64,000 nt of DNA from Lysinibacillus macroides (GCF_001281525.1 NZ_LGCI01000005.1:248001-312000), one strand, 5' to 3'; positions 1 through 9,319 are shown, counted from the first letter of the stretch. The notes: generated by a model from the sequence alone, not told the origin. Made by a program: numbers and translations.

Positions 1-29
1 GCAGCTAAATATTAAGGAATGATTCGTAA

Positions 30-1031
30 ATGCAAACCTGGAAAAAGATTATTTTATGGATTCTACCATTGGGCATCGCCATCATTTCACTTGGTGTAGG
101 CCGCTTTGAGGTTGGCATCGAGCAGCTATTAAAAATTCTTGCCTCACAGATTATCCCGATTGAACCGACATGGACAGAGATGGAGGAAACAGTTGTTATT
201 AATATTCGGCTACCACGTATTCTTCTCGCATTGTTAATTGGCGGTGGTTTAGCTATTGCAGGGGCTAGCTTTCAAGGGATGTTTGGTAATCCGCTAGTAT
301 CACCAGATATTTTAGGTGTTTCGGCGGGGGCAGGCTTTGGCGCTTCTCTTGGTATTTTATTGTTTGGACAAAATTTTGCTACACAGATCATGGCATTGCT
401 TTTTGGATTAGGTGCCATTGGCTTTACATTTTTCATTGCTGGTGCGCGCAAAAATGCCCCGATATTTATGTTTGTCTTAGCAGGTGTTATTACATCGGCA
501 CTGTTTAATGCGCTTATTTCGTTAACTAAATTTGTAGCTGATCCAGAAGAAAAGCTTCCTGCCATTACCTATTGGCTGATGGGAAGCTTAGGAACGGTTA
601 CTTATAAAGATTTATATATTGGGGGACCATTGATACTTATCGGCATGTTGATACTTTATTTCCTAAGATGGCGTTTAAATATTTTAACGCTCCCAGAGGA
701 TGAGGCAAAATCAATGGGAATCTCCGTAGTGCCATTAAAATGGATGATTATCTTTGGTGCTACATTGATTACTGCGGTGTCTGTTGCGGTTGCAGGAATT
801 GTTGGCTGGGTAGGTTTGATTATTCCACATGTTGCACGTATGCTTGTTGGAAATAATAATCAGCATGTACTCCCAATGTCGATTGCTATTGGTAGCGTCT
901 ATTTGTTACTAATTGATAATTTAGCACGTTCTATAACAGCAACAGAAATACCTTTATCTATTTTAACAGCGATTATTGGTGCACCATTCTTTGCTTATTT
1001 ACTACGTAAATCTGGAGGTGGATGGGCATGA
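30..1031 (+). CDS. FecCD-family ABC transporter permease (iron-siderophore or heme type)
   Basis: This is the membrane permease of a binding-protein-dependent importer for ferric siderophore, heme or cobalamin. The 333 residues are almost entirely hydrophobic helices, which is the normal FecCD length. The hallmark segment GNPLVSPDILGVSAGAG lies near residues 86-102 and the cytoplasmic coupling segment GLIIPHVARMLVG near 265-277. The ATPase gene follows with an ATGA overlap. Upstream only 29 bases are visible. They contain stop codons that could end the preceding gene, probably the binding protein, but the frame cannot be fixed. The family is sure; the substrate is not. Confidence 0.93.
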   Translation: MQTWKKIILWILPLGIAIISLGVGRFEVGIEQLLKILASQIIPIEPTWTEMEETVVINIRLPRILLALLIGGGLAIAGASFQGMFGNPLVSPDILGVSAGAGFGASLGILLFGQNFATQIMALLFGLGAIGFTFFIAGARKNAPIFMFVLAGVITSALFNALISLTKFVADPEEKLPAITYWLMGSLGTVTYKDLYIGGPLILIGMLILYFLRWRLNILTLPEDEAKSMGISVVPLKWMIIFGATLITAVSVAVAGIVGWVGLIIPHVARMLVGNNNQHVLPMSIAIGSVYLLLIDNLARSITATEIPLSILTAIIGAPFFAYLLRKSGGGWA

Positions 1032-1846
1032 TCATTGAAGTGAAAAATGGCAATTTTTATTATGAAAAGCATCGCAAGAAATCTCAAAATCTTTATGTGA
1101 ATAATATTAATTTTACACTGGAGCCAGGCCAGATTATGGCGATACTTGGCCCGAATGGTGCTGGAAAGACAACGATGCTCAAATGTATTACAGGGCTACT
1201 AGAGTGGAAGCAGGGAGAAACGTATATAGATGATAAGCCTCTGTCTGCTGTTAAACGTAAGGAGCTTTGGCAACGTATTGGCTATGTACCACAAGCGCAT
1301 AAAATGGTATTTGGTTTTACGATAGAAGAGCTTGTTGTGATGGGACGAGCCCCTTTTATTAGTACATTAGCACAGCCATCAAAAAAAGATTTAGAAGCGG
1401 CACATTTGGCACTGGATACAATTGGTATCGCCCATTTAGCCAAAAAATCATGTAATGAGGTAAGTGGTGGCGAGTTACAGCTAGCTTTAATAGCTCGTAC
1501 ACTGGTGGCCGATCCAGAAATACTTATTTTAGATGAGCCAGAGTCGCATTTGGATATTCAAAAGCAAATTATTATCTTACAAACTATCAAGCAGTTAGCA
1601 GGAGAGCGCGACATTTCTTGTATTATTAACACACATTATCCTAATCATGCCTTTTATTTAGCTGATCGGGTTCTAATGACAGCAAAAAACAAGGGTGTTG
1701 TCTATGGTACTGTACGTGAAATCATGACGGAGGAGCGGATGCAGGCGTTTTTTGGGATTGAGCTTAAGAAAATATTATATGAAGAAGAGAATTATATAGT
1801 AGAAACAATGGTGCCGCGTGCATTAGGGGCAGAAAAGCGGGAATAA
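1028..1846 (+). CDS. ABC transporter ATPase (FepC/FecE type)
   Basis: This ATPase energises the FecCD-type importer encoded just upstream. It has a Walker A motif GPNGAGKTT (residues 41-49), an ABC signature VSGGE near 145 and a Walker B motif ILILDEPESHLD near 165. The start is placed at 1028 because GGAGG at 1014-1018 is 9 bases from it, while the alternative ATG at 1022 is only 3 bases away. With this start the permease stop and the ATPase start form an ATGA overlap, indicating translational coupling. A strong terminator follows, so this gene ends the operon. Confidence 0.93.
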   Translation: MIIEVKNGNFYYEKHRKKSQNLYVNNINFTLEPGQIMAILGPNGAGKTTMLKCITGLLEWKQGETYIDDKPLSAVKRKELWQRIGYVPQAHKMVFGFTIEELVVMGRAPFISTLAQPSKKDLEAAHLALDTIGIAHLAKKSCNEVSGGELQLALIARTLVADPEILILDEPESHLDIQKQIIILQTIKQLAGERDISCIINTHYPNHAFYLADRVLMTAKNKGVVYGTVREIMTEERMQAFFGIELKKILYEEENYIVETMVPRALGAEKRE

Positions 1847-1852
1847 TCGTTA

Positions 1853-1886
1853 GGGCTGTGCAAAAAGATTTTTGCGCAGCTCTTTT
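1853..1886 (+). terminator. Rho-independent terminator of the ABC importer operon
   Basis: A 14-bp stem (GGGCTGTGCAAAAA pairing with TTTTTGCGCAGCTC, including two G-U pairs) is followed by TTTT. It starts 6 bases after the ATPase stop codon. Confidence 0.85.
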
Positions 1887-1962
1887 GCTTGTTGTTCAAG
1901 TCACAGCATAGGACTATACCATTCGATAGTGCCTTAAAATGTTATTTACAGGCCTCCTTAAT

Positions 1963-1991
1963 TATTCAGAATAATCGATAAATGCTATAAT
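1963..1991 (+). promoter_or_regulatory. Extended -10 sigma-A promoter for the SDR gene
   Basis: A TGC-TATAAT extended -10 (TATAAT at 1986-1991) lies 34 bases before the start codon. The -35 region 17 bases upstream (TATTCA) is weak, as is common with extended -10 promoters. It sits just after the preceding terminator. Confidence 0.55.
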
Positions 1992-2025
1992 AGTAGCATT
2001 GTAGAAAGTAAGGGAGGGTATAATC

Positions 2026-2808
2026 ATGGAGCTTAACTTAACAGGGAAAGTAGCGATTATTACAGGGTCAAGTAAAGGAATTGGCTATTATACCGCAATG
2101 CAGCTTGTCAAAGAGGGCGCGAAAGTGGTGCTATGTGCGCGTGGCGAAAAACAGCTTCAGGTAGCAGCAGGCTGTATAAAAAATGAAACAGGTGAAGAGG
2201 TTTTAATTGTTCCAACAGATACAACAAAGGAAAAAGATTGTAAAAAGCTAATAGAGCGTACAATTGGACACTATGGTCAGATTGATATTCTTATTAATAA
2301 CGCAGGGACAGCTTCAGCTAATCCTTTTGAAGCTGTTAGCAGTAAGCTATGGCAAGCTGACTTAGATTTAAAAGTATTTGGTGCTATTCACTGCTCAAAA
2401 TACGCTGTGCCTTATATGCGCAAGGTTGGTGGCGGGGCAATTGTGAATGTGACAGCAGTGATGGCGAAAACACCTCCTGCAAGCTCACTTCCAACAACGG
2501 TCAGCCGTGCTGCAGGACTTGCGTTAACAAAGGCAATGAGCAGAGATTTAGGAAGAGATAATATTCGTGTAAACTCCGTTTGCATTGGCCTTATTCGTAG
2601 TGATCAACTCGAAAAGAAATGGAAGCGGGAAGAACCGAATTTATCTTGGGAAGAATATTCGCACAACATCGGTCAAGCGATTCCACTTGGCCGTGTAGGG
2701 GACACACAGGAGGCCGCAAATGTAATTACGTTTTTAGTATCAGATGCAGCTAGTTATGTAACAGGTACAGCCATTAATATTGATGGTGGCTCGGGACATG
2801 CATTATAG
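2026..2808 (+). CDS. SDR-fold protein with an altered catalytic triad
   Basis: The protein has the short-chain dehydrogenase/reductase fold. It shows a glycine-rich nucleotide motif TGSSKGIG (13-20), the NNAG motif (91-94) and a typical C-terminus (YVTGTAINIDGG). In a classical SDR the active site is Ser, Tyr-x-x-x-Lys. Here the aligned positions read T143/A144, T157 and R161, so the catalytic tyrosine and lysine are both missing. It may bind a cofactor without the usual reductase chemistry, or belong to a divergent SDR subgroup. Its own promoter and the flanking gaps suggest a single-gene unit. The substrate is unknown. Confidence 0.85.
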   Translation: MELNLTGKVAIITGSSKGIGYYTAMQLVKEGAKVVLCARGEKQLQVAAGCIKNETGEEVLIVPTDTTKEKDCKKLIERTIGHYGQIDILINNAGTASANPFEAVSSKLWQADLDLKVFGAIHCSKYAVPYMRKVGGGAIVNVTAVMAKTPPASSLPTTVSRAAGLALTKAMSRDLGRDNIRVNSVCIGLIRSDQLEKKWKREEPNLSWEEYSHNIGQAIPLGRVGDTQEAANVITFLVSDAASYVTGTAINIDGGSGHAL

Positions 2809-3171
2809 TAATATGTTTGTAGATAAGAATTTTAGTGTTGCTTCGCTGGTTAGAAAAAATAGCTTATTAAAAGGGAACGCTGTATTCAGCCTTTGTACGT
2901 TAAGATGAAGTGATTGGACCTAGCCATTACATCGAAATTTGCTAGTGTAAAATCAATGCTTCGATCATTATTCTATTAAAGTCAAGTAAAAGCACCTTAT
3001 TCATAAAATGGGTATAGTGCTTTTTCATGATGCTATTTATGATGTCTTTTTTGAATATGTTCGAATACCTCTTTGTGAATTTCTTCATCGGCGCTATTTC
3101 CATGGCTCGTTTGCAATGCAATATCTCATCATATACAATGAAGGCAAAATAAATAAGTGGGTGAGGGTTCT
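2809..3171. other. Intergenic region with a hairpin and a possible tiny minus-strand reading frame
   Basis: The region holds a terminator-like hairpin at 2988-3024 (AAAAGCAC pairing with GTGCTTTT, 21-base loop). On the minus strand an open frame of 27 codons runs from a TTG at 3116 to a TAG at 3033-3035 and ends just before that hairpin. Its composition (charged, with EEIHKEVFEHIQKRHH) looks protein-like, but there is no ATG and no good ribosome site. It may be a small gene or a remnant. No promoter for the SNF2 gene was recognised with confidence. Confidence 0.35.
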
Positions 3172-5757
3172 ATGAAAGCTAAAGATATTATCGTTATATT
3201 CCAAGAAAAAGGATTGATACTTGATACGCAAGAGATAAGGGGAAAGGGATACGATCATACCGAGCTACTGACCGATTTTGCAAAAGCACCCTACAAAACC
3301 CTATTTTATTTCGGCTTTGCAGATGAGCATTCAGACATGTCAGTTTCATTGTCCTTCCTGCATAGTATCTGCCAGAAATTCATAGGCGTGATTTCAAATG
3401 ATCCAGATGTTGAAATCACAAAAACCGTCAAAATCCTAGATAATGCTATGTTGTCAGAAATGCTTTATGCAGTGCCGTATGTGGTGGGGGAGGAGTATAT
3501 TAGCATTGAATGGCTAACTGATTTTTGGACTGAACTTACAAATGTCTTTGAACAAGAAATTGCTGCTTGGAATGGTACGGTGGGATCCTTTTTAACGACA
3601 TACAATGCTAAGTTGAATATAGCAGGTCGAGTGTTTTTTCATCTTGTAGAAAATAAATCAGAAGAATATCCATTTGCTTTTTTGGCAACATATTCTACTG
3701 AAACAGCTAATAAGGCTGTGGATATGCCGTTGAAAAACGCGTTAGTGGAATATAAAGATAGTCAGGATTTACTGTTAAAATTGCTTGCAACTGTAAGCCG
3801 TGCTGCTGATCGTAGTAATTTTATTTCTGAGCTTGTTGAAAGTGGGGAACTGTTTTCTCCTCTGCAATTTGATATAGATGAAGCCTATACGTTCTTGAAA
3901 GAGATTCCTCTTTATGAGGAATGCGGAATAATTTGTCGTATGCCAGATTGGTGGAAAAAGAAAAGTGGGGGTTTGAGACTCTCTATTTCTATTGGTGGAA
4001 AAGAGCCTGCAGTAGTGGGAATGGAAGCTTTAGTTAGTTGTAAGCCTAGCCTGATTTTGGATGGTCAAGAACTCTCTAAAGAAGAGTTAGAAGTGCTTTT
4101 GTCACAGGCAGCAGGATTGACTTTCTTAAAGGGGAAATGGATTGAAGTTGATCATCACAAACTCAATGCTGCACTTGAGGCCTTTGAAAAAGTCGAAAAC
4201 ATGGGTGATATGACGTTGGCAGAAGCCATGCGAATGGAACTAGGAATTGCCCAAAATGGGTTGCCTGAAATTGGTGATACAGTAGAAATCACGAATGGTG
4301 AGTGGTTACAGACATTACGTTATCAACTTACCAATCCCACACAATTGGGCAAGCTAAAGCTAGGTGCAGATTTCCATGCAACACTTCGACATTATCAACA
4401 AGATGGTTTCCATTGGTTAGCACTTATGAAAAGTATTGGATTTGGTGCACTGTTGGCGGATGATATGGGCCTGGGGAAAACGGTGCAGATTATTGCGCTT
4501 TTGGAGTATTTCCGACAGCAAGGCAAATATAAAGCGCTGTTAATTATTCCAGCATCCTTAATTGGCAACTGGCAAAAAGAACTTGACCGTTTTGCACCAA
4601 ATATTCATTATGCGGTATTGCATGCTAAAAATACGGAAATAAACGATGAGGTTGATTTATTTATTACTACTTATGGTATGGCACGGCGTTTAGAACATTT
4701 GAATAATCAGAGATGGGATTTACTTATTTTAGATGAGGCGCAGGCGATAAAAAATCCTGGAACTGCACAAACAAAGGCTATCAAGCAATTGGATGCTTCC
4801 TTTAAAATTGCCATGACGGGTACACCGATTGAGAATAAGCTGGCAGATTTATGGTCATTATTTGATTTCCTGAATGCAGGATTGCTTGGTACAGCCAAGG
4901 AGTTTTCTACTTATGCTAAAAACATTAAGGAAAATGGTTCATATGCTAAATTAAGAAATGTGGTTAATCCCTTTATTTTACGCCGATTGAAAACTGATAA
5001 ATCGATTATCAATGACTTGCCTGATAAGGTGGAAATCAAGGCATATACAACATTAACTAGTAAACAGGCTATATTGTATCGGGGCTTAGTGCAAGATTTG
5101 GAGCATCAGCTTGAAACTACTGAAGGTATTCAGCGTAAGGGCATGGTGCTAGCGGCTATTACAAAATTTAAGCAAATTTGTAATCATCCTGACCAGTATT
5201 TGGGGCAATCCACTTATAAAAATACAGCTAGTGGAAAATTTGAAAAATTGCAAGAAATTTGTGAAACTATTTATGAAAAGCGAGAGCGTGTGTTAGTATT
5301 TACACAATTCAAGGAGATGACTGAACCGCTTGCTGATTTCCTGAGCCTGATTTTTGAGCGCAAAGGACTTGTGTTACATGGTGGTACAACTGCAAAAAAA
5401 CGCACAGAAATGGTAGAGCAATTCAATGGGGTAGACTATGTACCATTTATGGTGTTGTCTTTAAAAGCAGGCGGTGTTGGATTGAATTTAACAGCAGCAA
5501 ACCATGTGATTCATTTCGATCGTTGGTGGAATCCCGCCGTGGAAAATCAAGCGACGGATCGGGCGTTTCGTATTGGTCAAACAAAAAATGTCATGGTACA
5601 CAAATTTATTACTGCTGGCACAATTGAAGAAAAAATTGATGCAATGATTGCAGAAAAACAACAACTTTCGGGTGATATTATTGCGGCTACTGGTGAACAA
5701 TGGATTACTGAAATGAGCAATGATGAACTCATGCAACTGTTTACATTGGAGGTGTAA
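3172..5757 (+). CDS. SNF2-family DNA helicase/translocase (YwqA-like)
   Basis: This is a Swi2/Snf2-type ATPase of 861 residues that would translocate on double-stranded DNA or remodel protein-DNA complexes. The N-terminal half (about 1-400) is an accessory region. It is followed by the ATPase core with Walker A DDMGLGKT near 432, a DEAQ box near 520 and MTGTPIENKLADLWSLFDF. The C-terminal helicase lobe contains VLHGGTTAKKR and the arginine-finger segment DRAFRIGQ near 796. The start at 3172 has GTGAGGG 4 bases upstream; a GTG at 3157 is also possible. The SWIM protein gene follows 3 bases later, the same pairing as ywqA-ywqB in Bacillus. Confidence 0.93.
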   Translation: MKAKDIIVIFQEKGLILDTQEIRGKGYDHTELLTDFAKAPYKTLFYFGFADEHSDMSVSLSFLHSICQKFIGVISNDPDVEITKTVKILDNAMLSEMLYAVPYVVGEEYISIEWLTDFWTELTNVFEQEIAAWNGTVGSFLTTYNAKLNIAGRVFFHLVENKSEEYPFAFLATYSTETANKAVDMPLKNALVEYKDSQDLLLKLLATVSRAADRSNFISELVESGELFSPLQFDIDEAYTFLKEIPLYEECGIICRMPDWWKKKSGGLRLSISIGGKEPAVVGMEALVSCKPSLILDGQELSKEELEVLLSQAAGLTFLKGKWIEVDHHKLNAALEAFEKVENMGDMTLAEAMRMELGIAQNGLPEIGDTVEITNGEWLQTLRYQLTNPTQLGKLKLGADFHATLRHYQQDGFHWLALMKSIGFGALLADDMGLGKTVQIIALLEYFRQQGKYKALLIIPASLIGNWQKELDRFAPNIHYAVLHAKNTEINDEVDLFITTYGMARRLEHLNNQRWDLLILDEAQAIKNPGTAQTKAIKQLDASFKIAMTGTPIENKLADLWSLFDFLNAGLLGTAKEFSTYAKNIKENGSYAKLRNVVNPFILRRLKTDKSIINDLPDKVEIKAYTTLTSKQAILYRGLVQDLEHQLETTEGIQRKGMVLAAITKFKQICNHPDQYLGQSTYKNTASGKFEKLQEICETIYEKRERVLVFTQFKEMTEPLADFLSLIFERKGLVLHGGTTAKKRTEMVEQFNGVDYVPFMVLSLKAGGVGLNLTAANHVIHFDRWWNPAVENQATDRAFRIGQTKNVMVHKFITAGTIEEKIDAMIAEKQQLSGDIIAATGEQWITEMSNDELMQLFTLEV

Positions 5758-5760
5758 GTT

Positions 5761-6471
5761 ATGCATGAATTTTATGAATATACACCTGTTGCAAAGAAAC
5801 AACAAGCTGCGCAAAAGGCATTGGAAAAATTACAAAAGAAGCAGCCAGATGTTAGGCCAATTGTGATTACTGGCAATAAAATTGCCAAAACATGGTGGGG
5901 CAATGCTTGGAATAAAAACCTAGAGGCATATGCGGATTTCTCTAACCGTATCACGCGCGGACGTAGTTATGTGCGCAATGGTTTTGTTTTGGATTTACAG
6001 ATTGATACAGGGCATGTAAATGCGATTGTCGCAGGAAGCAGACGAACACCCTACGAAGTGCAGATTTCCATTACTGCACTTGCTGAAGATCGTTGGAAAG
6101 CAATTACAGAAATCTGTGGTCGAAGCATTGCAGGAATTGAGCAACTGGCACAAGGAAAATTTCCTAAAGAATTAGAAACCTTGTTTATTCAACAAGGACA
6201 AGGCTTATTTCCGACACCAGATGAAATTCAATTTTCTTGTAGTTGTCCAGATTGGGCAAATATGTGTAAACATGTTGCTGCTGTGTTGTATGGTATTGGT
6301 GCACGATTTGATGAAGATCCGACCCTGTTCTTTAAACTGCGAAATATTGAAGTAGAGGCACTTATTAAGAAGTCTGTGGAAGAAAAGATGGAAAATATGC
6401 TGAAAAACGTAGGAAGAAAAACCCATCGCGTTATGGATGATGCAGCTATTACAGATTTGTTTGGACTATAG
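5761..6471 (+). CDS. SWIM zinc-finger protein, partner of the SNF2 helicase
   Basis: The protein carries a SWIM zinc finger, CSCPDWANMCKH, near residues 159-170 (pattern CxCx6CxH), which is predicted to bind DNA or protein. The N-terminal segment TWWGNAWNKNLEAYADFSNR and the following RGRSYVRNG are typical of SWIM proteins encoded beside SNF2 helicases. GGAGGTG lies inside the end of the helicase gene, 6 bases before the ATG, and the two genes are 3 bases apart, so they are almost certainly co-translated. The exact role is unknown; DNA repair or chromatin-like remodelling is an inference from the pairing. Confidence 0.9.
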   Translation: MHEFYEYTPVAKKQQAAQKALEKLQKKQPDVRPIVITGNKIAKTWWGNAWNKNLEAYADFSNRITRGRSYVRNGFVLDLQIDTGHVNAIVAGSRRTPYEVQISITALAEDRWKAITEICGRSIAGIEQLAQGKFPKELETLFIQQGQGLFPTPDEIQFSCSCPDWANMCKHVAAVLYGIGARFDEDPTLFFKLRNIEVEALIKKSVEEKMENMLKNVGRKTHRVMDDAAITDLFGL

Positions 6472-6487
6472 ATTTTAGAAATTAAGC

Positions 6488-6533
6488 AAACAAGATTGCT
6501 ATTCTAGGAAATAGAGTGCAGTCTTGTTTTTTT
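6488..6533 (+). terminator. Terminator after the SNF2-SWIM operon
   Basis: A 12-bp stem (AAACAAGATTGC with GCAGTCTTGTTT) with an internal TATT/AATA pairing is followed by a run of seven T. Confidence 0.88.
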
Positions 6534-6673
6534 GTATTATACGGTTATGAGAAGGTATGTTTTATCAGAAATAAAAGCCTCTAGTCTTTTATCTATTAGT
6601 TTTCTGAAATTATAATAGACAGAAAATTCCTACAGATGTAGAATGGATGACATGGGGGGTGAAAAGTGGCAAA

Positions 6674-7111
6674 ATGCTGAACGAAAATTTTGTTGCGATA
6701 TTCTTACGAGTTGTGCGTATCATTGTTCAAATTGGCATACTGAATATTTATTATTACTTGGGAGTAGGTATCGTCTCTTATTTACATATTCCGCTTCCAG
6801 GCAGTATTGTGGGCTTACTTTTATTAGTGCTTTCACTCATTTTTAAACTAATTAAGGTTGAATATATTCAAGATGGTGCAGGCTTTTTAATTGGTGTGTT
6901 AACATTATTCTTTATTCCAGCAACAGTGGGGGTTATTGATTATCCAGAGCTTATGTCAGGTACAGGTTTACTTATTATTTTAGCTGTTATTGCCAGTACA
7001 TTAATCTCTATTTATGTAACAGGGCTGCTCACACAAATTATTGAGAAAAAAGAATTGGCAAAAAAAGAAATGGCGATAAAAGAAGAGAAGGGGGAATTAA
7101 CAGTTGATTGA
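6674..7111 (+). CDS. CidA/LrgA-family membrane protein
   Basis: This is a small holin-like membrane protein of about 145 residues with four predicted helices and the family segment LPGSIVGLLLLVLSL. Members (CidA, LrgA, YsbA/PftA, YwbH) act with an LrgB-type partner in autolysis control or pyruvate transport in related bacteria. The start is taken at ATG 6674, with a G-rich SD-like stretch upstream, but ATG 6647 in the same frame is possible. A TATAAT at 6611-6616 may be its -10. The partner gene overlaps by 8 bases. The sequence does not decide between autolysis and pyruvate roles. Confidence 0.88.
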   Translation: MLNENFVAIFLRVVRIIVQIGILNIYYYLGVGIVSYLHIPLPGSIVGLLLLVLSLIFKLIKVEYIQDGAGFLIGVLTLFFIPATVGVIDYPELMSGTGLLIILAVIASTLISIYVTGLLTQIIEKKELAKKEMAIKEEKGELTVD

Positions 7112-7781
7112 GGTAATGGTTGTGTTAAGTACCATTGTGATGTTTATTTTATTTACAAAGCTTTATCAACGTTATCCCCATCCTATTATGATTCCTTTAG
7201 TGACAACCACGATTGTGAGTGCCGTTATTTTGCTGGTATTTGATATTCCTTATGCTACTTATATGAAGGGTGGGGAGTGGCTACAAAAAATGCTTGGGCC
7301 AGCTGTCGTTGCCCTTGCCTATCCTCTGTATAATCAACGAGCGATTATTATGAAGTATAAATATTCTATTTTATCAGGACTATTTATTGGGATGATTACA
7401 GGCTTGGTGACCATTTTTGGATTATTGAGATGGATTGGTGTAAAGGAAAGCTGGATGCTAACGGCGTTGCCTAAATCATTAACAACACCTGTAGGGATGC
7501 AGGTTAGTGAAATGATTGGAGGTATTCCTCCTTTAACAGCGGTTTTTGTGATGATTGCAGGGTTTGTAGGAGCGATCATCGGTCCATTAGTTATTAGGTA
7601 TGGCAAACTTGATACGGCTGTTAGTAGAGGTGTAGCAATCGGCAGTGCTTCACATGGTGTAGGGCTTGTGAAATTAAGAGAATATGGGGAACAGGAGCTA
7701 TCAGTTGGTTCATTATCTATGGGCTTAACAGCTGTAATTGGGGCATTTTTCTGTCCACTATTTGTCTATTTATTTATGTAA
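7104..7781 (+). CDS. CidB/LrgB-family membrane protein
   Basis: This 225-residue polytopic protein carries the LrgB family features SLTTPVGMQVSEMIGG and GSASHGVGLVKLREYGE. It forms a functional pair with the LrgA-like protein encoded immediately upstream. The start is TTG 7104, which has GGGGG at 7090-7094 about 9 bases upstream and overlaps the lrgA-like stop. The next in-frame ATG (7116) is too far from that site. A perfect terminator follows directly. In Bacillus the homologous pairs are called ysbAB (pftAB) and ywbHG; which one this represents is not clear. Confidence 0.9.
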   Translation: MIEVMVVLSTIVMFILFTKLYQRYPHPIMIPLVTTTIVSAVILLVFDIPYATYMKGGEWLQKMLGPAVVALAYPLYNQRAIIMKYKYSILSGLFIGMITGLVTIFGLLRWIGVKESWMLTALPKSLTTPVGMQVSEMIGGIPPLTAVFVMIAGFVGAIIGPLVIRYGKLDTAVSRGVAIGSASHGVGLVKLREYGEQELSVGSLSMGLTAVIGAFFCPLFVYLFM

Positions 7782-7816
7782 AGAGCTATATACAGCGAGT
7801 CTGTATATAGCTCTTT
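7782..7816. terminator. Bidirectional terminator between lrgB-like gene and speA
   Basis: A perfect 14-bp stem AGAGCTATATACAG/CTGTATATAGCTCT with a 5-base loop is followed by TTT. It abuts the stop codon of the upstream gene, and speA converges from the other side. Confidence 0.88.
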
Positions 7817-7849
7817 AGCATTTTAAACAACCTTATAAAATTATTATTT

Positions 7850-9319
7850 CTAAATAATTGGTTTGCGTTCTTTTATAACACGAATTGTCTTTAAGGATGT
7901 ATCCTCTGGTCCTTGCACGGGTAGGCCAGCTTCGATATTCATCTGAATATAATGAATATTTTCTTGCGTAATTATTTCCCCGGGAATAAAAATTGGAATA
8001 CCAGGAGGATAGACCATAATAAATTCTGCACAGATACAGTTGTCTGCTTCAGCAAGTGGAACGACTTCTGTATCTGCATAAAACGCATCACGTGGTGACA
8101 TGGCAAGAGCTGGAATTTCTGGGACATTCACAACTGCCTCCGTAATAGCTGCTTCAGAATCAAATGTTTTTGACATACGACTCAACGCATTTACCAGAAG
8201 ATTAATTTCCTTTTTTGTATCACCTAATGTGACTAAGCATAAAATATTGTATAGATCGGACAATTCTACTTCAATATTGGCATTATGACGTAGCCATTCC
8301 TCAGCTTGATGTCCCGAAATACCTAAATCCTTCACACTGATAAGAAGCTTTAACGGATCCATATCATAAGTTGCAGATGAGTGTAGTTTTTCTTTACCTG
8401 CACATTTTAAATGTGGAATTTGATTAATACGTTTACGTGCATCCCTTGCTAAACGCAACGCATCATCAATTAAATCATAGCCATGAATCGCTAGCTGACG
8501 TCGAGCTGTGTCGAGTGAAGCAAGCAATGGGTAGGATGTCGATGTAGTCATGAGCATGGAAAAAACTGCTTGTGCACGTTTTGCTGAAACGAGTCCTTCA
8601 CGCACATTTAAAATAGATGTTTGTGTCATGGAACCACCAAGCTTATGTACACTTGTAGCTGCCATATCAGCACCAGCTTCCATGGCTGAATAAGGTAAAT
8701 CATCATGAAATTTAATGTGGACGCCATGTGCTTCATCTACTACTACTGGAATATTGTGGCTGTGAGCGATTTCAACAATGCGTTTTAAATCAGCTGTAAA
8801 GCCATAATAAGTTGGGTTAATAACAAGTACTGCTTTTGTATCTGGATAAGCAGTTAAAGCCTTTTCGACAGCTTCAGGAGAGATGCCATGAGAAATCCCA
8901 TATTCACTGTCAACTTCAGGATGAATAAAAATTGGGATTGCACCAGCAAATACAATAGCTGACATAATAGATTTATGAACATTCCGTGGTACTAGAATTT
9001 TATCACCTGGACCGACAACGGTCAGAATCATCGTCATAATGGCGCCACTAGTACCTTGAACGGAAAAGAATGTATGATCAGCACCAAAGGCTTCTGCTGC
9101 AAGGGTTTGAGCTTCTTTAATAGCCCCCTTTGGTGAATGTAAATCGTCTAGTGGAGCAATATTAATTAAATCAATTGATAAAACGTTGTCGCCGACGAAT
9201 TCTCGGAAAGCAGGGTCCATCCCCTGTCCTTTTTTATGACCTGGAATATGAAATTGAATAGGATGTCTGTTCCGATGTTTAAGTAATACGTCGAACAATG
9301 GAGTCTCTAATTGTGACAA
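7850..9319 (-). CDS. speA: Arginine decarboxylase (Orn/Lys/Arg decarboxylase family)
   Basis: This PLP enzyme decarboxylates arginine to agmatine, the first step of polyamine synthesis in Bacillus. The 489 residues align closely with remembered B. subtilis SpeA. Features include QFHIPGHKKG near 22-31, DEAHG (195-199) and the PLP lysine K226 in SVHKLGGS. The start is set at TTG 9319 because AGGTGG lies 8 bases upstream and the product then begins MSQLETPLF like SpeA. A GTG four codons upstream is excluded because it overlaps that ribosome site. The gene has its own extended -10 promoter, divergent from the flavoprotein gene. Specificity for arginine over lysine is inferred. Confidence 0.92.
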   Translation of the reverse strand: MSQLETPLFDVLLKHRNRHPIQFHIPGHKKGQGMDPAFREFVGDNVLSIDLINIAPLDDLHSPKGAIKEAQTLAAEAFGADHTFFSVQGTSGAIMTMILTVVGPGDKILVPRNVHKSIMSAIVFAGAIPIFIHPEVDSEYGISHGISPEAVEKALTAYPDTKAVLVINPTYYGFTADLKRIVEIAHSHNIPVVVDEAHGVHIKFHDDLPYSAMEAGADMAATSVHKLGGSMTQTSILNVREGLVSAKRAQAVFSMLMTTSTSYPLLASLDTARRQLAIHGYDLIDDALRLARDARKRINQIPHLKCAGKEKLHSSATYDMDPLKLLISVKDLGISGHQAEEWLRHNANIEVELSDLYNILCLVTLGDTKKEINLLVNALSRMSKTFDSEAAITEAVVNVPEIPALAMSPRDAFYADTEVVPLAEADNCICAEFIMVYPPGIPIFIPGEIITQENIHYIQMNIEAGLPVQGPEDTSLKTIRVIKERKPII

